Positions 1 through 8,560 of a stretch of DNA of 14,144 bases are shown here, piece after piece. A program made the translations under genes and the position numbers. The notes beneath the pieces are model-generated. The model was not told the DNA's origin, ran no database searches, and saw only the letters and a program-made list of their open reading frames with translations. This stretch comes from JBEHWX01 sp048498995. Its GTDB lineage: Bacteria > Bacteroidota > Ignavibacteria > OLB7. Numbering within the stretch: the stretch's first letter is position 1; every line of letters begins with the position of its first letter. The DNA lies in NCBI GenBank assembly GCA_048498995.1, contig JBEHWX010000133.1, positions 1-14,144 of the forward strand. The letters are read 5' to 3'.

Positions 1-33
1 CACGAACCAATCCCGGCCTCGTCCGGTTGACAC

Positions 34-630
34 ATGATCAAGATCTCGTACGCACTTTCCTCGATTCTTCTGGCGGCCACTCTGGCCTCCTGCGGCGGTC
101 CCGGATCGGGAACCGCCGAGCGCGTGACGTCGCGCGATTCGGCCGCGGCGGCGCAGACGTCGCAGGCCCCGGCCGCGCCGGCCGGCGAACAGCAGCTTCC
201 GCCGATGCCGGTGGCGCCGAAGATGCCGGATGTGAAGCCCACCGGATGGGAGGCTTTCGATCGCCATTACGAGCAGGTGATGCGGACCGTCGATGCCCAG
301 CTGAAGAACGACGGCAAGCTCTCGACGGAAGATCTCGAGCAGCTCCGCGATCGCGCCGCGGAGCTGGCCAAGGACGCCAACCCGCTCGGCGCCCGCTCGG
401 CCCCGCAGCGCAAGATGCTCGGCGAGCAGATCCAGCGGCTGACCGACCTGCCGGCATCGATGCCGACCCCCGACAGAATCCGTGCCTTTCAGCCGGTGCT
501 GATGGTGACGCGCGAGATAGCGCAGTCGCTCGATGGGAAGGATATCGCTCCGTATATGGAGCATCTGCAGTTCGCGGCCGCGCAGCTCGAAGTGCTCGCC
601 GCCCGCCAGCAGATGCAGCCGCACCAGTGA
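34..630 (+). CDS. Putative outer-membrane lipoprotein, function unknown
   Basis: This is a 198-residue protein that I do not recognise. Residues 1-20 form a classical lipoprotein signal: Lys-3, a hydrophobic stretch at 4-18, and the lipobox LASC with the lipidated Cys at position 20. Gly at +2 fits outer-membrane retention in a diderm. Residues 21-70 are an Ala/Pro/Gln/Ser-rich low-complexity linker, which probably tethers the domain. From about residue 72 to the end the sequence looks helical and charged (starting WEAFDRHYEQ), with no cysteines or obvious catalytic motif. The ATG at 34 is chosen because it gives the complete signal peptide; a TTG at 27 is in another frame. No clear Shine-Dalgarno sequence precedes it. 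The gene ends 60 bp before a 15-bp tandem repeat and is convergent with the PEBP gene. Lipoprotein call fairly sure; function unknown. Confidence 0.8.
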   Translation: MIKISYALSSILLAATLASCGGPGSGTAERVTSRDSAAAAQTSQAPAAPAGEQQLPPMPVAPKMPDVKPTGWEAFDRHYEQVMRTVDAQLKNDGKLSTEDLEQLRDRAAELAKDANPLGARSAPQRKMLGEQIQRLTDLPASMPTPDRIRAFQPVLMVTREIAQSLDGKDIAPYMEHLQFAAAQLEVLAARQQMQPHQ

Positions 631-662
631 TCCGCCTCCGGATGCGCCCCGCCTCGGCGTCG

Positions 663-795
663 ATGAGCTCGAGGCGATGAGCTCGAAGCGATGAAGCGCA
701 TGGCGATGAAGCGCATGGCGATGAAGCGCATGGCGATGAAGCGCATGGCGATGAAGCGCATGGCGATGAAGCGCATGGCGATGAAGCGCATGGCG
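663..795 (+). repeat. 15-bp tandem repeat (VNTR-like), 7 perfect copies
   Basis: Seven identical head-to-tail copies of ATGAAGCGCATGGCG occupy 691-795. Just upstream, two near-identical 14-bp units (ATGAGCTCGAGGCG and ATGAGCTCGAAGCG, 663-690) look like older, diverged relatives. The array lies between the lipoprotein stop codon and the shared terminator, so it is probably transcribed as 3' untranslated RNA. Because 15 is a multiple of three, every frame is open across it, which produces shadow reading frames such as MKRMA repeats on the plus strand. There is no spacer between units, so it is not CRISPR. Perfect identity suggests recent expansion by slippage and likely copy-number variation among strains. 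Confidence 0.95.
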
Positions 796-823
796 TTTCG
801 CGTCGACGCGCGGGGATAAACGA

Positions 824-858
824 ACGAGGCTTCCGCGGACTCTCCGCGGAAGCCTCGT
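824..858. terminator. Strong bidirectional hairpin between convergent genes
   Basis: A perfect 16-bp inverted repeat (824-839 pairs with 843-858) encloses a 3-nt loop, CTC. It lies between the lipoprotein gene (+) and the PEBP gene (-), where a shared terminator is expected. The plus-strand tail is CTGTTTCTC and the minus-strand tail is TCGTTTATC. Both are only moderately T-rich, so the hairpin is convincing but textbook U-tracts are lacking. Confidence 0.8.
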
Positions 859-918
859 CTGTTTCTCGACATCCGGAATCTCCCGACCCTCGTGGTCGCC
901 CTCGTGGTCGGGTCCGGA

Positions 919-1569
919 TCACTTCCGTCCGTAGCGTCCGGTCAACGTGGCCGTGGCCAGCGTGTGCCCCCGGATCCGCTCGCGCAGGCCTCGCGCGTCC
1001 AGACCCTCCTCCAGGCTCGGGGGAAGATCCAGCGCGTGGATCGTGAACTCGTACCGGTGAACCCCGGATGGGGGACAGGGGCCGCCATAGCCCACCTTGC
1101 CGAAATCGTTCATCCCCTGGGTCCCTCCGTCGCTCGCATGCGCCCTGGCGGGCACATTCTCCGGAATGCCCGTGCTCTCCGGGCGGAGGTTGTAGATCAC
1201 CCAGTGAATCCATGTTCCGCGCGGCGCGTCCGGGTCGCTGCAGATCAGCGCCAGGCTCCGCGTTCCCGCCGGCACGCCGCTCCAGGCCAGCGCCGGCGAA
1301 CGGTCCTCTCCGTCGCAGGTAAAGACGCGCGGAATCTCCTCTCCCTCGGCGAAGGCGTCGCTGGTGATGCCCAGCCCGACCTTCGACTCCGTCGCGTTCG
1401 CGCCGCCATTCGATGTACGCTCCGACACACCCGCCATTCCTCCTCCTCCTCCAGATATGGTGACATCGTTGGTCGCGCTCGGCTGATGCCGGCCGCACGC
1501 GGCGGGACCTGTCACGAGTGCCGCGGTCAGGATCATCAGCAGTGCGCGGTTGATCGTGCGATTGCGCAT
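919..1569 (-). CDS. PEBP-family (YbhB/YbcL-like) lipoprotein
   Basis: This 216-residue protein belongs to the phosphatidylethanolamine-binding protein family, whose bacterial members are YbhB/YbcL-like with poorly defined roles. Family signatures are clear: DPDAP at 112-116 followed by TWIHW (119-123), and GPCPP at 163-167 followed by HRYEF (171-175), which together form the anion-binding pocket. The N-terminus (1-24) is hydrophobic and ends at a Cys (GPAAC, Cys-25), so it is probably a lipoprotein, although Pro at -3 is atypical. A Gly/Ser-rich linker (about 36-60) precedes the domain. ATG 1569 is used here. A TTG at 1581, in frame and 6 nt after AGGAA, is a credible alternative adding four residues. 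It starts 41 bp after the T9SS protein gene and is probably cotranscribed with it. Confidence 0.88.
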   Translation of the reverse strand: MRNRTINRALLMILTAALVTGPAACGRHQPSATNDVTISGGGGGMAGVSERTSNGGANATESKVGLGITSDAFAEGEEIPRVFTCDGEDRSPALAWSGVPAGTRSLALICSDPDAPRGTWIHWVIYNLRPESTGIPENVPARAHASDGGTQGMNDFGKVGYGGPCPPSGVHRYEFTIHALDLPPSLEEGLDARGLRERIRGHTLATATLTGRYGRK

Positions 1570-1610
1570 TTCGAGCCGCAAGTTTCGTTCCTGATATGCC
1601 CGCTGTTGTC

Positions 1611-4600
1611 TCAGCGGATCACCATTCTGCGAGAGGCCTGAAGATTTCCCGTCACCAGGCGGTATTCGTAGGCGCCGGAGGGGAGCCCGCCGGCCGGAAT
1701 CACGGCCACGTAGGTGCCGGCCGCGAGCGTCTCGTCCACCAGGCGCAGACGCTCGGCCCCAAGCATGTCGTAGACCACGAGCGTGGCCCGTCCGTCGGTC
1801 GGGATCTCGAACTCGATCCGGGTGAGTCCGGTCGCGGGGTTCGGCTGGTTCTGCTCCAGCCGGAACAGATGCGTGGTCCACTCGAACAGCCGCAGGCTCA
1901 GCCCGCAGATCGGGTCGAGCCTGAACAGTCCGGGGAGCTCGACGATCTCCACATAGGGGAGCGGGCTTTCGATGGTGAACGGAAGCTCGGTGGATTCCCG
2001 GACGGTGAGGCGCGCGAGGAAATCGATCTCGGCGAGCGTCCCGGCCGTCACCGGCCGCCGATCCACCAGCAGCGTGAATCTGAGCGAATCCGGCTCCCGC
2101 TCGAGCCCCGAATGGCGCCCGCCCGCCGGGCCGGCCGCGCCGATCTCGTGGAAATCCAGCACCTGCCGGTCGTAGCCGAGCGTGATCCTGAGCGAATCCA
2201 CCGCGATCGTGTCGAGACCATGGAGCATCTCGATCCGGATCGGCACGCGATCGCCGGAGGCGCCGTGGTAATCGCGGCGGATGAAGGCGGTGTCGATCAG
2301 CCTGGCCCCGGTTCCCCGAAGCTCGCCGATGAGCGGCCCCACCTCCGATTCGATCCCGACGAGCGCGGTCTTCAGTCCCACGGTCGCCGGCGTGAACGAC
2401 GCCGGAATCCACGCGGTATCCCCCTGGTCGAGGGTGAACGGCGTGGCCGGCGGGGAGATCGTGAAGGCGCCGGCGGTGTCGCTCACCATCGCGATCCGGT
2501 CGATTCTGGCCGGACCCGGCCCGAAGTTCCGGAGCGTCAGATGCCCGCGGCCGGTGAGGGTGATCCAGATGGTGCCGATGTCGATGCTGTCGACCACCAG
2601 CCGCGGCCGCTCGCAGCGGACGAACGTTGCCTCGACCGACGCGATGCTGTCGCCGGCCTCGGCGTCCGATCGGGCAAGGAGCGTGAACGACCCGCTGGCG
2701 GCGCCGTTCGGGACGATGGTGGCCGGGATCGGGAGCGATCCCTTCGGCGGAAGCGTTACCGGGAAGGGGATTCCCGCCAGGTTCAGCAGGAGGTCGGCCG
2801 GACCGTTCCGGCCGGTCACCGTCACCATCTCCACCCGGAGCGGGAGGTCTCCCGGATTGCTCACTACCAGAACCGTGTCGGTGGATGCGTCGATGCAGAT
2901 GCCGGCCAGCGACAGATCCTCGAAGCCGATCGTCGGGAGCACGCCGACCCCATGGAGCGGCGCGGTGGCGGTGTCGCCGTCGGTGGAGATGAGCGCGATC
3001 CGTCCGATGAACGTGCCGGTCGTCGTCGGCACGAACTGGATGCCGGTCCGTCCGGTGTCCCCCGGCGCCACCCGTCCGATCGGGCGCCAGTCCGGGGGAA
3101 CGAGGGTGAACGCGCCGCCGCCATCGTCGAGCAGCAGCACCTCGCGGATATCGTAGGGGGTCTTGCCGGAGTTCGTGATGAACGAGAGCGTGTCGTTGGT
3201 CGATCCGACCCGGCGCGTGCGCCAGTCGTAGCCGCTGATCTCCGGGATCGGCCTGGTGCCGGCCGGCGCCGTCTCGGCCGAAAGGGGGAGCGCCTGATCG
3301 CCGCAATCGGTCGTGACCCGGAGCGTGTCGGCGAAGAGTGTCTCCCAGGCCGGGCCGAAGAAGTTCACCGGGATCGTGATGGAGCCCCCCGGCGGAAGCG
3401 TCGTCGGCGGCGTCTGATGCGCGCCGAGGGTGAACGCCTCACCCACGGCCAGCCCCACGCCGGTGATCGTCACCGGAAAGCTCTGGCGGTTGGTGATGGT
3501 GACCACGGTCGTGGTCGTGCGCCGGGCAACCACGCCGGTCAGCGCGAACGGATCGGGGGCGATCCCGAGCGACCTCGCCAGCCGGCGATAAGGGATGGTC
3601 CAGCTCGATCCGTCGATGCTCCTGATCGTCACCTCGCCGTCCGCGTCGCGCGAGGGATCGCGCGGCGCCAGGCGGATCCGGTACGACACCACGATTCCCC
3701 CGGCCACGCTGTCGACGACGGTGGCGACCACGTTGGTCGAGTCGGGGGGGAACAGAAGGTCGAGCGGCGGAGAGCTCCAGTCGGCGCCGACGCGGCGGAT
3801 CTCCACGACCGCGGAGTCGCACTCCCGGCGCGCGGAGATCTCCAGGGAGTCGGGGGGCGCCGTCGGGCGGGGCATGCCGGCCACCGGCGCCGCGTAGGTG
3901 ATGGCCAGGATCTCGTAATACTCCGACTTGTGGAGCAGGGAGGAGCCATCCTTCCCGGCGCCGAGCGCCACGCCGCCGGCGGTGTTCTCCTTCCGCTTCG
4001 TCTTCAGCGGCTTGAACTCCTCGTTGCCGAACGCCTCGCCGTAGGCGATCGCGGTAAAAGCGCCCCCCTCGGAGCGGAGCGTGTGATCCCCGGTCGTGAC
4101 CGGGACCCGGGCGTGCCGGTAGGGAGCTTCCGGAGTTCCCCCCTCCAGGCTCACCTCCCGCCCATCCAGCCAGACGCGCGCGGCCGGCTCGGCGGAGATC
4201 ACCACGTAGTGCGTGAGGAAGGAGGGATAGAGGGTGGCATGGAAGCGGGCGAAGGCCACCCAGCGCTCTATCGGCACCAGCTCGGTCATCGCCGGAGCCC
4301 AGGTGCGGGCCGCCTCGCCGTTCAGATCGGTCTGGCGCGCGTAATTGCCGGTCAGGAGCATCGCCTCGGCCGGACGATCGGTGGTGATCGCGAAGGCTTT
4401 CGGCGGATCGGTTCCCCGCACGTCCCGGGTTCTGAGCTCGAGAACATCCCCCTGCGCCAGCGTGGCCGGCGGGGCGCCGGTGGAAAGGCGCACGGTGGTG
4501 GTTCCCGGCGAGGTCGCCAGCACGCGGATCAGCTCGTTGGTCTTCTCCTCCTCGATCGGCATCGTCGGCCGATAGCTGAAGGAAGTGCCGTGCATCTCGA

Positions 4601-5582
4601 CCGGCGCCATCCACTCGATGCCGGTGTTGCGGAGCGTGTTGCCGGTCGGCGTGCGGACCGAGTCGGCCGCGGTGGCCCCCTCGATCCTCGTGTTGCCGGA
4701 GATGATGCCGATCGGCTTGTCGGCGGTGATATGGGTGCCGGCAAGATCGTGCGGCGGCACGTAGTCGATCCCCTGCACCGGATCGAACACCTTGGACGAA
4801 TCGGTCTCGATCAAATAGGCTTCGCCGGCGTCGAGCGTCACCCGCCGAGCCTGCGGCCCGCGGAGCGCTCCGGTCGGCGTGATATCCACCGTGGTCCCAT
4901 CCTGGGAGGCGATCACGATGATCTCGGCCGGACCGTCGGCGGTGCCGAAGAGCTCCTCCAGCTTGTAGAAGCCGACGTGGAGAAGAAACTGGTTCGGCAG
5001 GAGCATCGGGTAGTATTCCCGTCCCCAGCTCGCCACCGGCAGCGGCGTGAACGCCTCGGATCCGAAGATCGTGGTGAAGAACACCGTCGCGGTGATCGGA
5101 TGGTCGGTCGTGATCTCGTAGGTGGTCCGTCGCGGGCGATCGGTCACGTCGAGGAACACGCTTCCGGTGCTGTCGATCAGCGGAACGATCGTCGATCGGT
5201 CCGGGAGGATCGTCACGGTGCGGAGCAGGCCGGGGCCACGCACGGTGGCGACGGTCGGCTCCGAGGCGAAGAGCACCACGCGGGCATCGGTCGGCAGGCC
5301 GTTGATCAGCGAGCCGGTGAAGTTGCGGGCGGTGTCCGGGAGCGCGAAGAGAAAGCGTTGTCCCACGCTCGCCTCGGCCGGCGGGGGGAGAGGCGCCGGG
5401 CTCTGCGCGCGCAGCGGAGCCCCCGCGGCCACCAGCAGCAGCAGCCCGACGAGCGCTCCCAGGAGCCCGCCCGGGGGCGCGCCGAGCCGCGCGCGTGGCC
5501 GCGCGCCGGAGTTGCCCCGCCGTCGGCGCGATGCGCGGGCACGATATCGATCGGAGTCGAGGGACATGGAAGCGTGGAACAT
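1611..5582 (-). CDS. Large T9SS-exported cell-surface protein (IgGFc-binding-like, Ig-like repeats, type A sorting domain)
   Basis: A 1323-residue modular exported protein. Residues 1-38 are Arg-rich, followed by a hydrophobic core (39-55) and a likely signal-peptidase site after Ala-59 (LRA|QS). Residues about 80-515 resemble the IgGFc-binding N-terminal domain found in bacterial surface proteins (beta-rich, ending GGAFTAIAYGEAFG). About 682-1095 holds four Ig-like repeats of the ASPM-SPD2-Hydin/'choice-of-anchor D' kind, each with DTLxxxxN-type strands. About 1096-1225 resembles a cohesin-like beta-sandwich. Residues 1239-1323 are a type A T9SS C-terminal sorting domain (start LFRLEQNQPNPATG, then VVYDMLG, LPSGAYEYRL). 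It should cross the outer membrane through T9SS and be anchored or released. The start is either ATG 5582, 14 nt after GAGGAG, or ATG 5567. Ligand unknown; domain calls are from reading, not searches. Confidence 0.85.
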   Translation of the reverse strand: MFHASMSLDSDRYRARASRRRRGNSGARPRARLGAPPGGLLGALVGLLLLVAAGAPLRAQSPAPLPPPAEASVGQRFLFALPDTARNFTGSLINGLPTDARVVLFASEPTVATVRGPGLLRTVTILPDRSTIVPLIDSTGSVFLDVTDRPRRTTYEITTDHPITATVFFTTIFGSEAFTPLPVASWGREYYPMLLPNQFLLHVGFYKLEELFGTADGPAEIIVIASQDGTTVDITPTGALRGPQARRVTLDAGEAYLIETDSSKVFDPVQGIDYVPPHDLAGTHITADKPIGIISGNTRIEGATAADSVRTPTGNTLRNTGIEWMAPVEMHGTSFSYRPTMPIEEEKTNELIRVLATSPGTTTVRLSTGAPPATLAQGDVLELRTRDVRGTDPPKAFAITTDRPAEAMLLTGNYARQTDLNGEAARTWAPAMTELVPIERWVAFARFHATLYPSFLTHYVVISAEPAARVWLDGREVSLEGGTPEAPYRHARVPVTTGDHTLRSEGGAFTAIAYGEAFGNEEFKPLKTKRKENTAGGVALGAGKDGSSLLHKSEYYEILAITYAAPVAGMPRPTAPPDSLEISARRECDSAVVEIRRVGADWSSPPLDLLFPPDSTNVVATVVDSVAGGIVVSYRIRLAPRDPSRDADGEVTIRSIDGSSWTIPYRRLARSLGIAPDPFALTGVVARRTTTTVVTITNRQSFPVTITGVGLAVGEAFTLGAHQTPPTTLPPGGSITIPVNFFGPAWETLFADTLRVTTDCGDQALPLSAETAPAGTRPIPEISGYDWRTRRVGSTNDTLSFITNSGKTPYDIREVLLLDDGGGAFTLVPPDWRPIGRVAPGDTGRTGIQFVPTTTGTFIGRIALISTDGDTATAPLHGVGVLPTIGFEDLSLAGICIDASTDTVLVVSNPGDLPLRVEMVTVTGRNGPADLLLNLAGIPFPVTLPPKGSLPIPATIVPNGAASGSFTLLARSDAEAGDSIASVEATFVRCERPRLVVDSIDIGTIWITLTGRGHLTLRNFGPGPARIDRIAMVSDTAGAFTISPPATPFTLDQGDTAWIPASFTPATVGLKTALVGIESEVGPLIGELRGTGARLIDTAFIRRDYHGASGDRVPIRIEMLHGLDTIAVDSLRITLGYDRQVLDFHEIGAAGPAGGRHSGLEREPDSLRFTLLVDRRPVTAGTLAEIDFLARLTVRESTELPFTIESPLPYVEIVELPGLFRLDPICGLSLRLFEWTTHLFRLEQNQPNPATGLTRIEFEIPTDGRATLVVYDMLGAERLRLVDETLAAGTYVAVIPAGGLPSGAYEYRLVTGNLQASRRMVIR

Positions 5583-5904
5583 ATCGCCGGGCGCCGCTCC
5601 TCGCAAGGGGAAGAGCCGATCGACGACCGGTGGAGCCGTCCGGCGCTCGGGGCCGGAGCGTGAAGGAGATGCCGGCGACGCTCGCGGCGCGTGCGTCGGG
5701 GCCTTCGGAAAGAGATGATCCGGAGCGCCGGTTCCTGACCCGGGCCACGGGCTCGAGGGACGGGAAAGATGGCGCCGGCGGGAGGGCCGCCGCCTCCGGA
5801 GTAACGGAAATGACGGCACGGAGTGTGCCAGCCCGATCGGCCGTCGGGAGGGCCGAGTCAGCCAGGTCGACACCTCCCGGAAATCTCGTAACTTCGTCCC
5901 CCTT
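5583..5904. promoter_or_regulatory. Divergent intergenic region (T9SS protein gene / murA)
   Basis: This 322-bp gap separates the divergent T9SS protein gene and the murA operon and must hold both promoters. No convincing gene is seen in it. On the plus strand TAACTTCG (5889-5896) resembles the Bacteroidetes-type -7 element TAnnTTTG. It sits only 8 nt before the murA ATG, which would imply a nearly leaderless transcript. On the minus strand GAGGAG (5597-5602) is a possible ribosome-binding site for the T9SS gene. No clear minus-strand promoter was identified. Confidence 0.35.
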
Positions 5905-7167
5905 ATGGATAAATTCGTCATCCGAGGCGGCAATCGCCTCTCCGGCACCGTTGCCGTCACCGGCGCCAAGAACGCCACGCTCGAGCTGATGCCGGCCGCG
6001 CTGCTGGCCCCCGGCGTCTACCGCTTCGCCAACACCCCGAACATCCGCGACGTCTGGTCGATGTCCCGGCTGATGGCCTCGATGGGGGCGTTCGCCGAGC
6101 TGAACGACAACCAGCTCTTCCTCGACACCTCGAACATCACCTCCCAGGAGGCACCGTACGAGCACGTCAAGAAGATGCGGGCCTCGATCCACGTGCTCGG
6201 ACCGCTGCTGGCCCGCTACGGCTACGCCCGCGTCTCCCTCCCCGGCGGCTGCGCCTGGGGACCTCGTCCGGTCGACTTCCATCTGCGCGGTCTGGAGCGC
6301 CTCGGCGCCGAGATCACCGTGGAGCGGGGCTACATCATCGCCCGCGCCGATCGGCTCAAGGGGGGGCGCGTCAGCTTCGACATCGCCTCGGTCGGCGCCA
6401 CCTTCAACGTGATGACCGCCGCCACCCTGGCGCGCGGACGGACGGTGATCACCAACGCGGCCATGGAGCCGGAGGTGACCGCCGCCGGACGTCTGCTGCA
6501 GAAGATGGGGGCCCAGATCGAGGGGCTCGGAACCTCCACCCTCATCATCGACGGCGTCGACGATCTCAAGCCGGTGGACGAGGAGACCATTCCCGATCGG
6601 ATCGAGGCCGGCACCCTGCTGATCGCCATCGCCATGACCGGCGGCGAGGGGACGATCACCAAGGCCAATCCCTACCATCTGGCCGTGGTGCTCGAGCGGC
6701 TCGAGGATGCCGGCTGCGAGATCGATATCCGCGCAGACGAGATCACCCTCAAGGCGCCGGAGAAGCTCAAGCCGGTGGATATCGTCACCGCCGTCTATCC
6801 CGGATTCCCGACCGACATGCAGGCGCAGTGGATCGCGCTGATGACCTGCGCCGACGGCGCCAGCGTGATCACCGACACGATCTACCGCGACCGCTTCTCG
6901 CACGTGCCGGAGCTGATCCGCCTCGGCTGCGAGATCCAGTTGGCGGAGAACAGCGCCACGGTGATCGGCGGCAGGAAGCTCCACGGCACCACCGTGATGA
7001 GCACCGACCTGCGCGCCTCGGTGGCGATGGTGCTGGCCGCGCTCGTGGCCGACGAGGAGACCGAGGTGCACCGCGTCTATCATCTGGATCGCGGCTACGA
7101 ATGCCTGGAGCGGAAGCTGGCGGCGCTCGGCGCCGATATCCGTCGCGAAAAATCGAGCGAGGCCTGA
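5905..7167 (+). CDS. murA: UDP-N-acetylglucosamine 1-carboxyvinyltransferase (MurA)
   Basis: MurA transfers enolpyruvate from phosphoenolpyruvate to UDP-N-acetylglucosamine, the first committed step of peptidoglycan synthesis, in the cytoplasm. The 420-residue length is normal. Visible hallmarks are Lys-22/Asn-23 in TGAKNATLE, and the mobile catalytic loop LPGGCAWGPRPVD with Cys-116 (equivalent to E. coli Cys-115, the fosfomycin target), so fosfomycin sensitivity at the enzyme level is expected. YPGFPTDMQAQ carries the conserved Asp, and TDLRASVAMVLAAL contains the conserved Arg. The ATG at 5905 matches the usual MurA N-terminus (MDKFVIRGG). It is first in a compact three-gene operon, with the EnvC-like gene following after 8 bp. 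There is no obvious Shine-Dalgarno sequence. Confidence 0.97.
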   Translation: MDKFVIRGGNRLSGTVAVTGAKNATLELMPAALLAPGVYRFANTPNIRDVWSMSRLMASMGAFAELNDNQLFLDTSNITSQEAPYEHVKKMRASIHVLGPLLARYGYARVSLPGGCAWGPRPVDFHLRGLERLGAEITVERGYIIARADRLKGGRVSFDIASVGATFNVMTAATLARGRTVITNAAMEPEVTAAGRLLQKMGAQIEGLGTSTLIIDGVDDLKPVDEETIPDRIEAGTLLIAIAMTGGEGTITKANPYHLAVVLERLEDAGCEIDIRADEITLKAPEKLKPVDIVTAVYPGFPTDMQAQWIALMTCADGASVITDTIYRDRFSHVPELIRLGCEIQLAENSATVIGGRKLHGTTVMSTDLRASVAMVLAALVADEETEVHRVYHLDRGYECLERKLAALGADIRREKSSEA

Positions 7168-7175
7168 GCTCCGCG

Positions 7176-8543
7176 ATGCGCCCCGGCCGGCTCCATATCG
7201 TGCTTCTGGCGGTCATCGTCCCACTTCTGGCCGGGGCGGCCCTCCTGGCGCAGGGGAAGAAGGGAGATCCCTCCTCCAAGCGGAAGGAGCTGGCCAACAT
7301 CAAGGAGACGATCAAGCGGTCGCGGGTGAAGCTCAAGCAGTTGGAGGGGACCGCGCAGCGCTCGCAGGCGGCGATCGCCGAAAGCCGCGCGCGCGCCGCC
7401 AGGATCGATTCGACCATCGGACGCCTGGAGGCGCAGGAGCGGACGCTCGCCCAGCAGATGATCGACCTGCGCCACAGCCGCGACTCCCTCAACGACGAGC
7501 TGGCGCTCCTTTCGGCCGAGTACGTCCGGATGGCGCGCGCTCTCTTCCGCCAGCGTCTGCTCACCCCCTCGGCCTCGATCCTGTTGATGCCGAGGGAGCA
7601 TCAGATGCTCGAGCTCAAGGCGCGGCTGTTCGAGCGCTACGCGCGCCGGCAGCGGGAGCAGTCCCGCAGGATCGCGATGATGACCACGTCGCTGGCCGGA
7701 CAGGATTCGCTGCTGGCCGACCGGCAGCGGGAGCAGATGTCGGTGATCGGACAGAGGCGGAGCGAGATAGGGGCGCTGATGACCATCGAGCGCCAGCACG
7801 CGCAGGTGCTCTCGCGGACCACCTCGGAGACCTCGGCGCTCCGCGCGCTGATCGCGCGCAAGAACGCGGAGGCCTCCCAGATCGAGTCGATGATCACCCG
7901 GCTGATCGCCGAGGAGCGTCGATCGCTCGAGGCGGAGCGGGCCCGACGCCGGCGCGCCGAGGAGGCGCGCGCGAAGCTCCGCGCCGACCGGAAGGCGGCC
8001 GAGGATGCGCCGAAGCGCTCGGCCGCCACGCCGCGCAAGGCGGCCGAGGAGCGCGCGTCGCGGGAGAGTCCGGCCGAGGAGGCGGCTCCGCGCGGAAGCG
8101 AGGCGCCGCGCTCGGCACCGGAGCCGGTGGACGACGCCCCCCGCCCGTCGCATGGCGGCGGCATCGCCTTCCGATGGCCCACCGCCAGCCGGAAGGTGGC
8201 CGAGGGATACGGCGAGCGGCTGAACCGCGAGACCAACACGGTGACCCTGAACCCCGGGGTCAACATCGCCGCCGGCAAGGGCTCGGCGGTCCTCGCCGCG
8301 GAGGATGGAACGGTCTCGCTCGTCTCCTGGCTGCCGAGCTACGGGACGATCGTGATCGTCGAGCATGAGGGAGGCTACCGGACCGTGTACGCGAACCTCG
8401 CGGCCGCGCACGTTTCGCGCGGCACCGACGTGCGCCGCGGCCAGCGGATCGGCGCCGTGGGGGAATCGGCCGACGGCGAATTCCTCCATTTCGAGGTGTG
8501 GAAAGATCAAAGCAGAATGAACCCGGTCACGGTGCTGCCGTGA
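7176..8543 (+). CDS. EnvC-like murein hydrolase activator (coiled coil + degenerate LytM/M23 domain)
   Basis: A 455-residue exported protein. It has a signal peptide at 1-25 (hydrophobic 7-24, cleavage near LLA|QG), a long coiled coil at about 35-240, an Ala/Arg/Glu-rich low-complexity region at about 245-325, and a LytM (peptidase M23) domain at about 330-455. The order matches EnvC, which activates periplasmic amidases for septal wall splitting rather than cutting peptidoglycan itself. Zinc-ligand positions are mostly lost: the HxGxD site reads NPGVN (about 358-362), the usual YAH reads YAN, and the final HxH reads FLHF with one His left (about 437). It is therefore probably non-catalytic. 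ATG 7176 lies 8 bp after murA. Its stop codon is 17 bp before the chosen era start. The amidase partner is not in this window. Confidence 0.87.
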   Translation: MRPGRLHIVLLAVIVPLLAGAALLAQGKKGDPSSKRKELANIKETIKRSRVKLKQLEGTAQRSQAAIAESRARAARIDSTIGRLEAQERTLAQQMIDLRHSRDSLNDELALLSAEYVRMARALFRQRLLTPSASILLMPREHQMLELKARLFERYARRQREQSRRIAMMTTSLAGQDSLLADRQREQMSVIGQRRSEIGALMTIERQHAQVLSRTTSETSALRALIARKNAEASQIESMITRLIAEERRSLEAERARRRRAEEARAKLRADRKAAEDAPKRSAATPRKAAEERASRESPAEEAAPRGSEAPRSAPEPVDDAPRPSHGGGIAFRWPTASRKVAEGYGERLNRETNTVTLNPGVNIAAGKGSAVLAAEDGTVSLVSWLPSYGTIVIVEHEGGYRTVYANLAAAHVSRGTDVRRGQRIGAVGESADGEFLHFEVWKDQSRMNPVTVLP

Positions 8544-8560
8544 CCGCATCGGAAGAACGC

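Noticed and set aside
691..795. CRISPR array
   Set aside because: The 15-bp units are contiguous with no spacers, and no cas genes are present.
1596..5663. A 1355-codon open frame on the plus strand, antisense to the T9SS protein gene
   Set aside because: Its translation is Arg/Gly/His/Asp-rich with no family features, as expected from reading a high-GC gene on the wrong strand. The minus-strand frame has clear domains, a signal peptide and a sorting domain.
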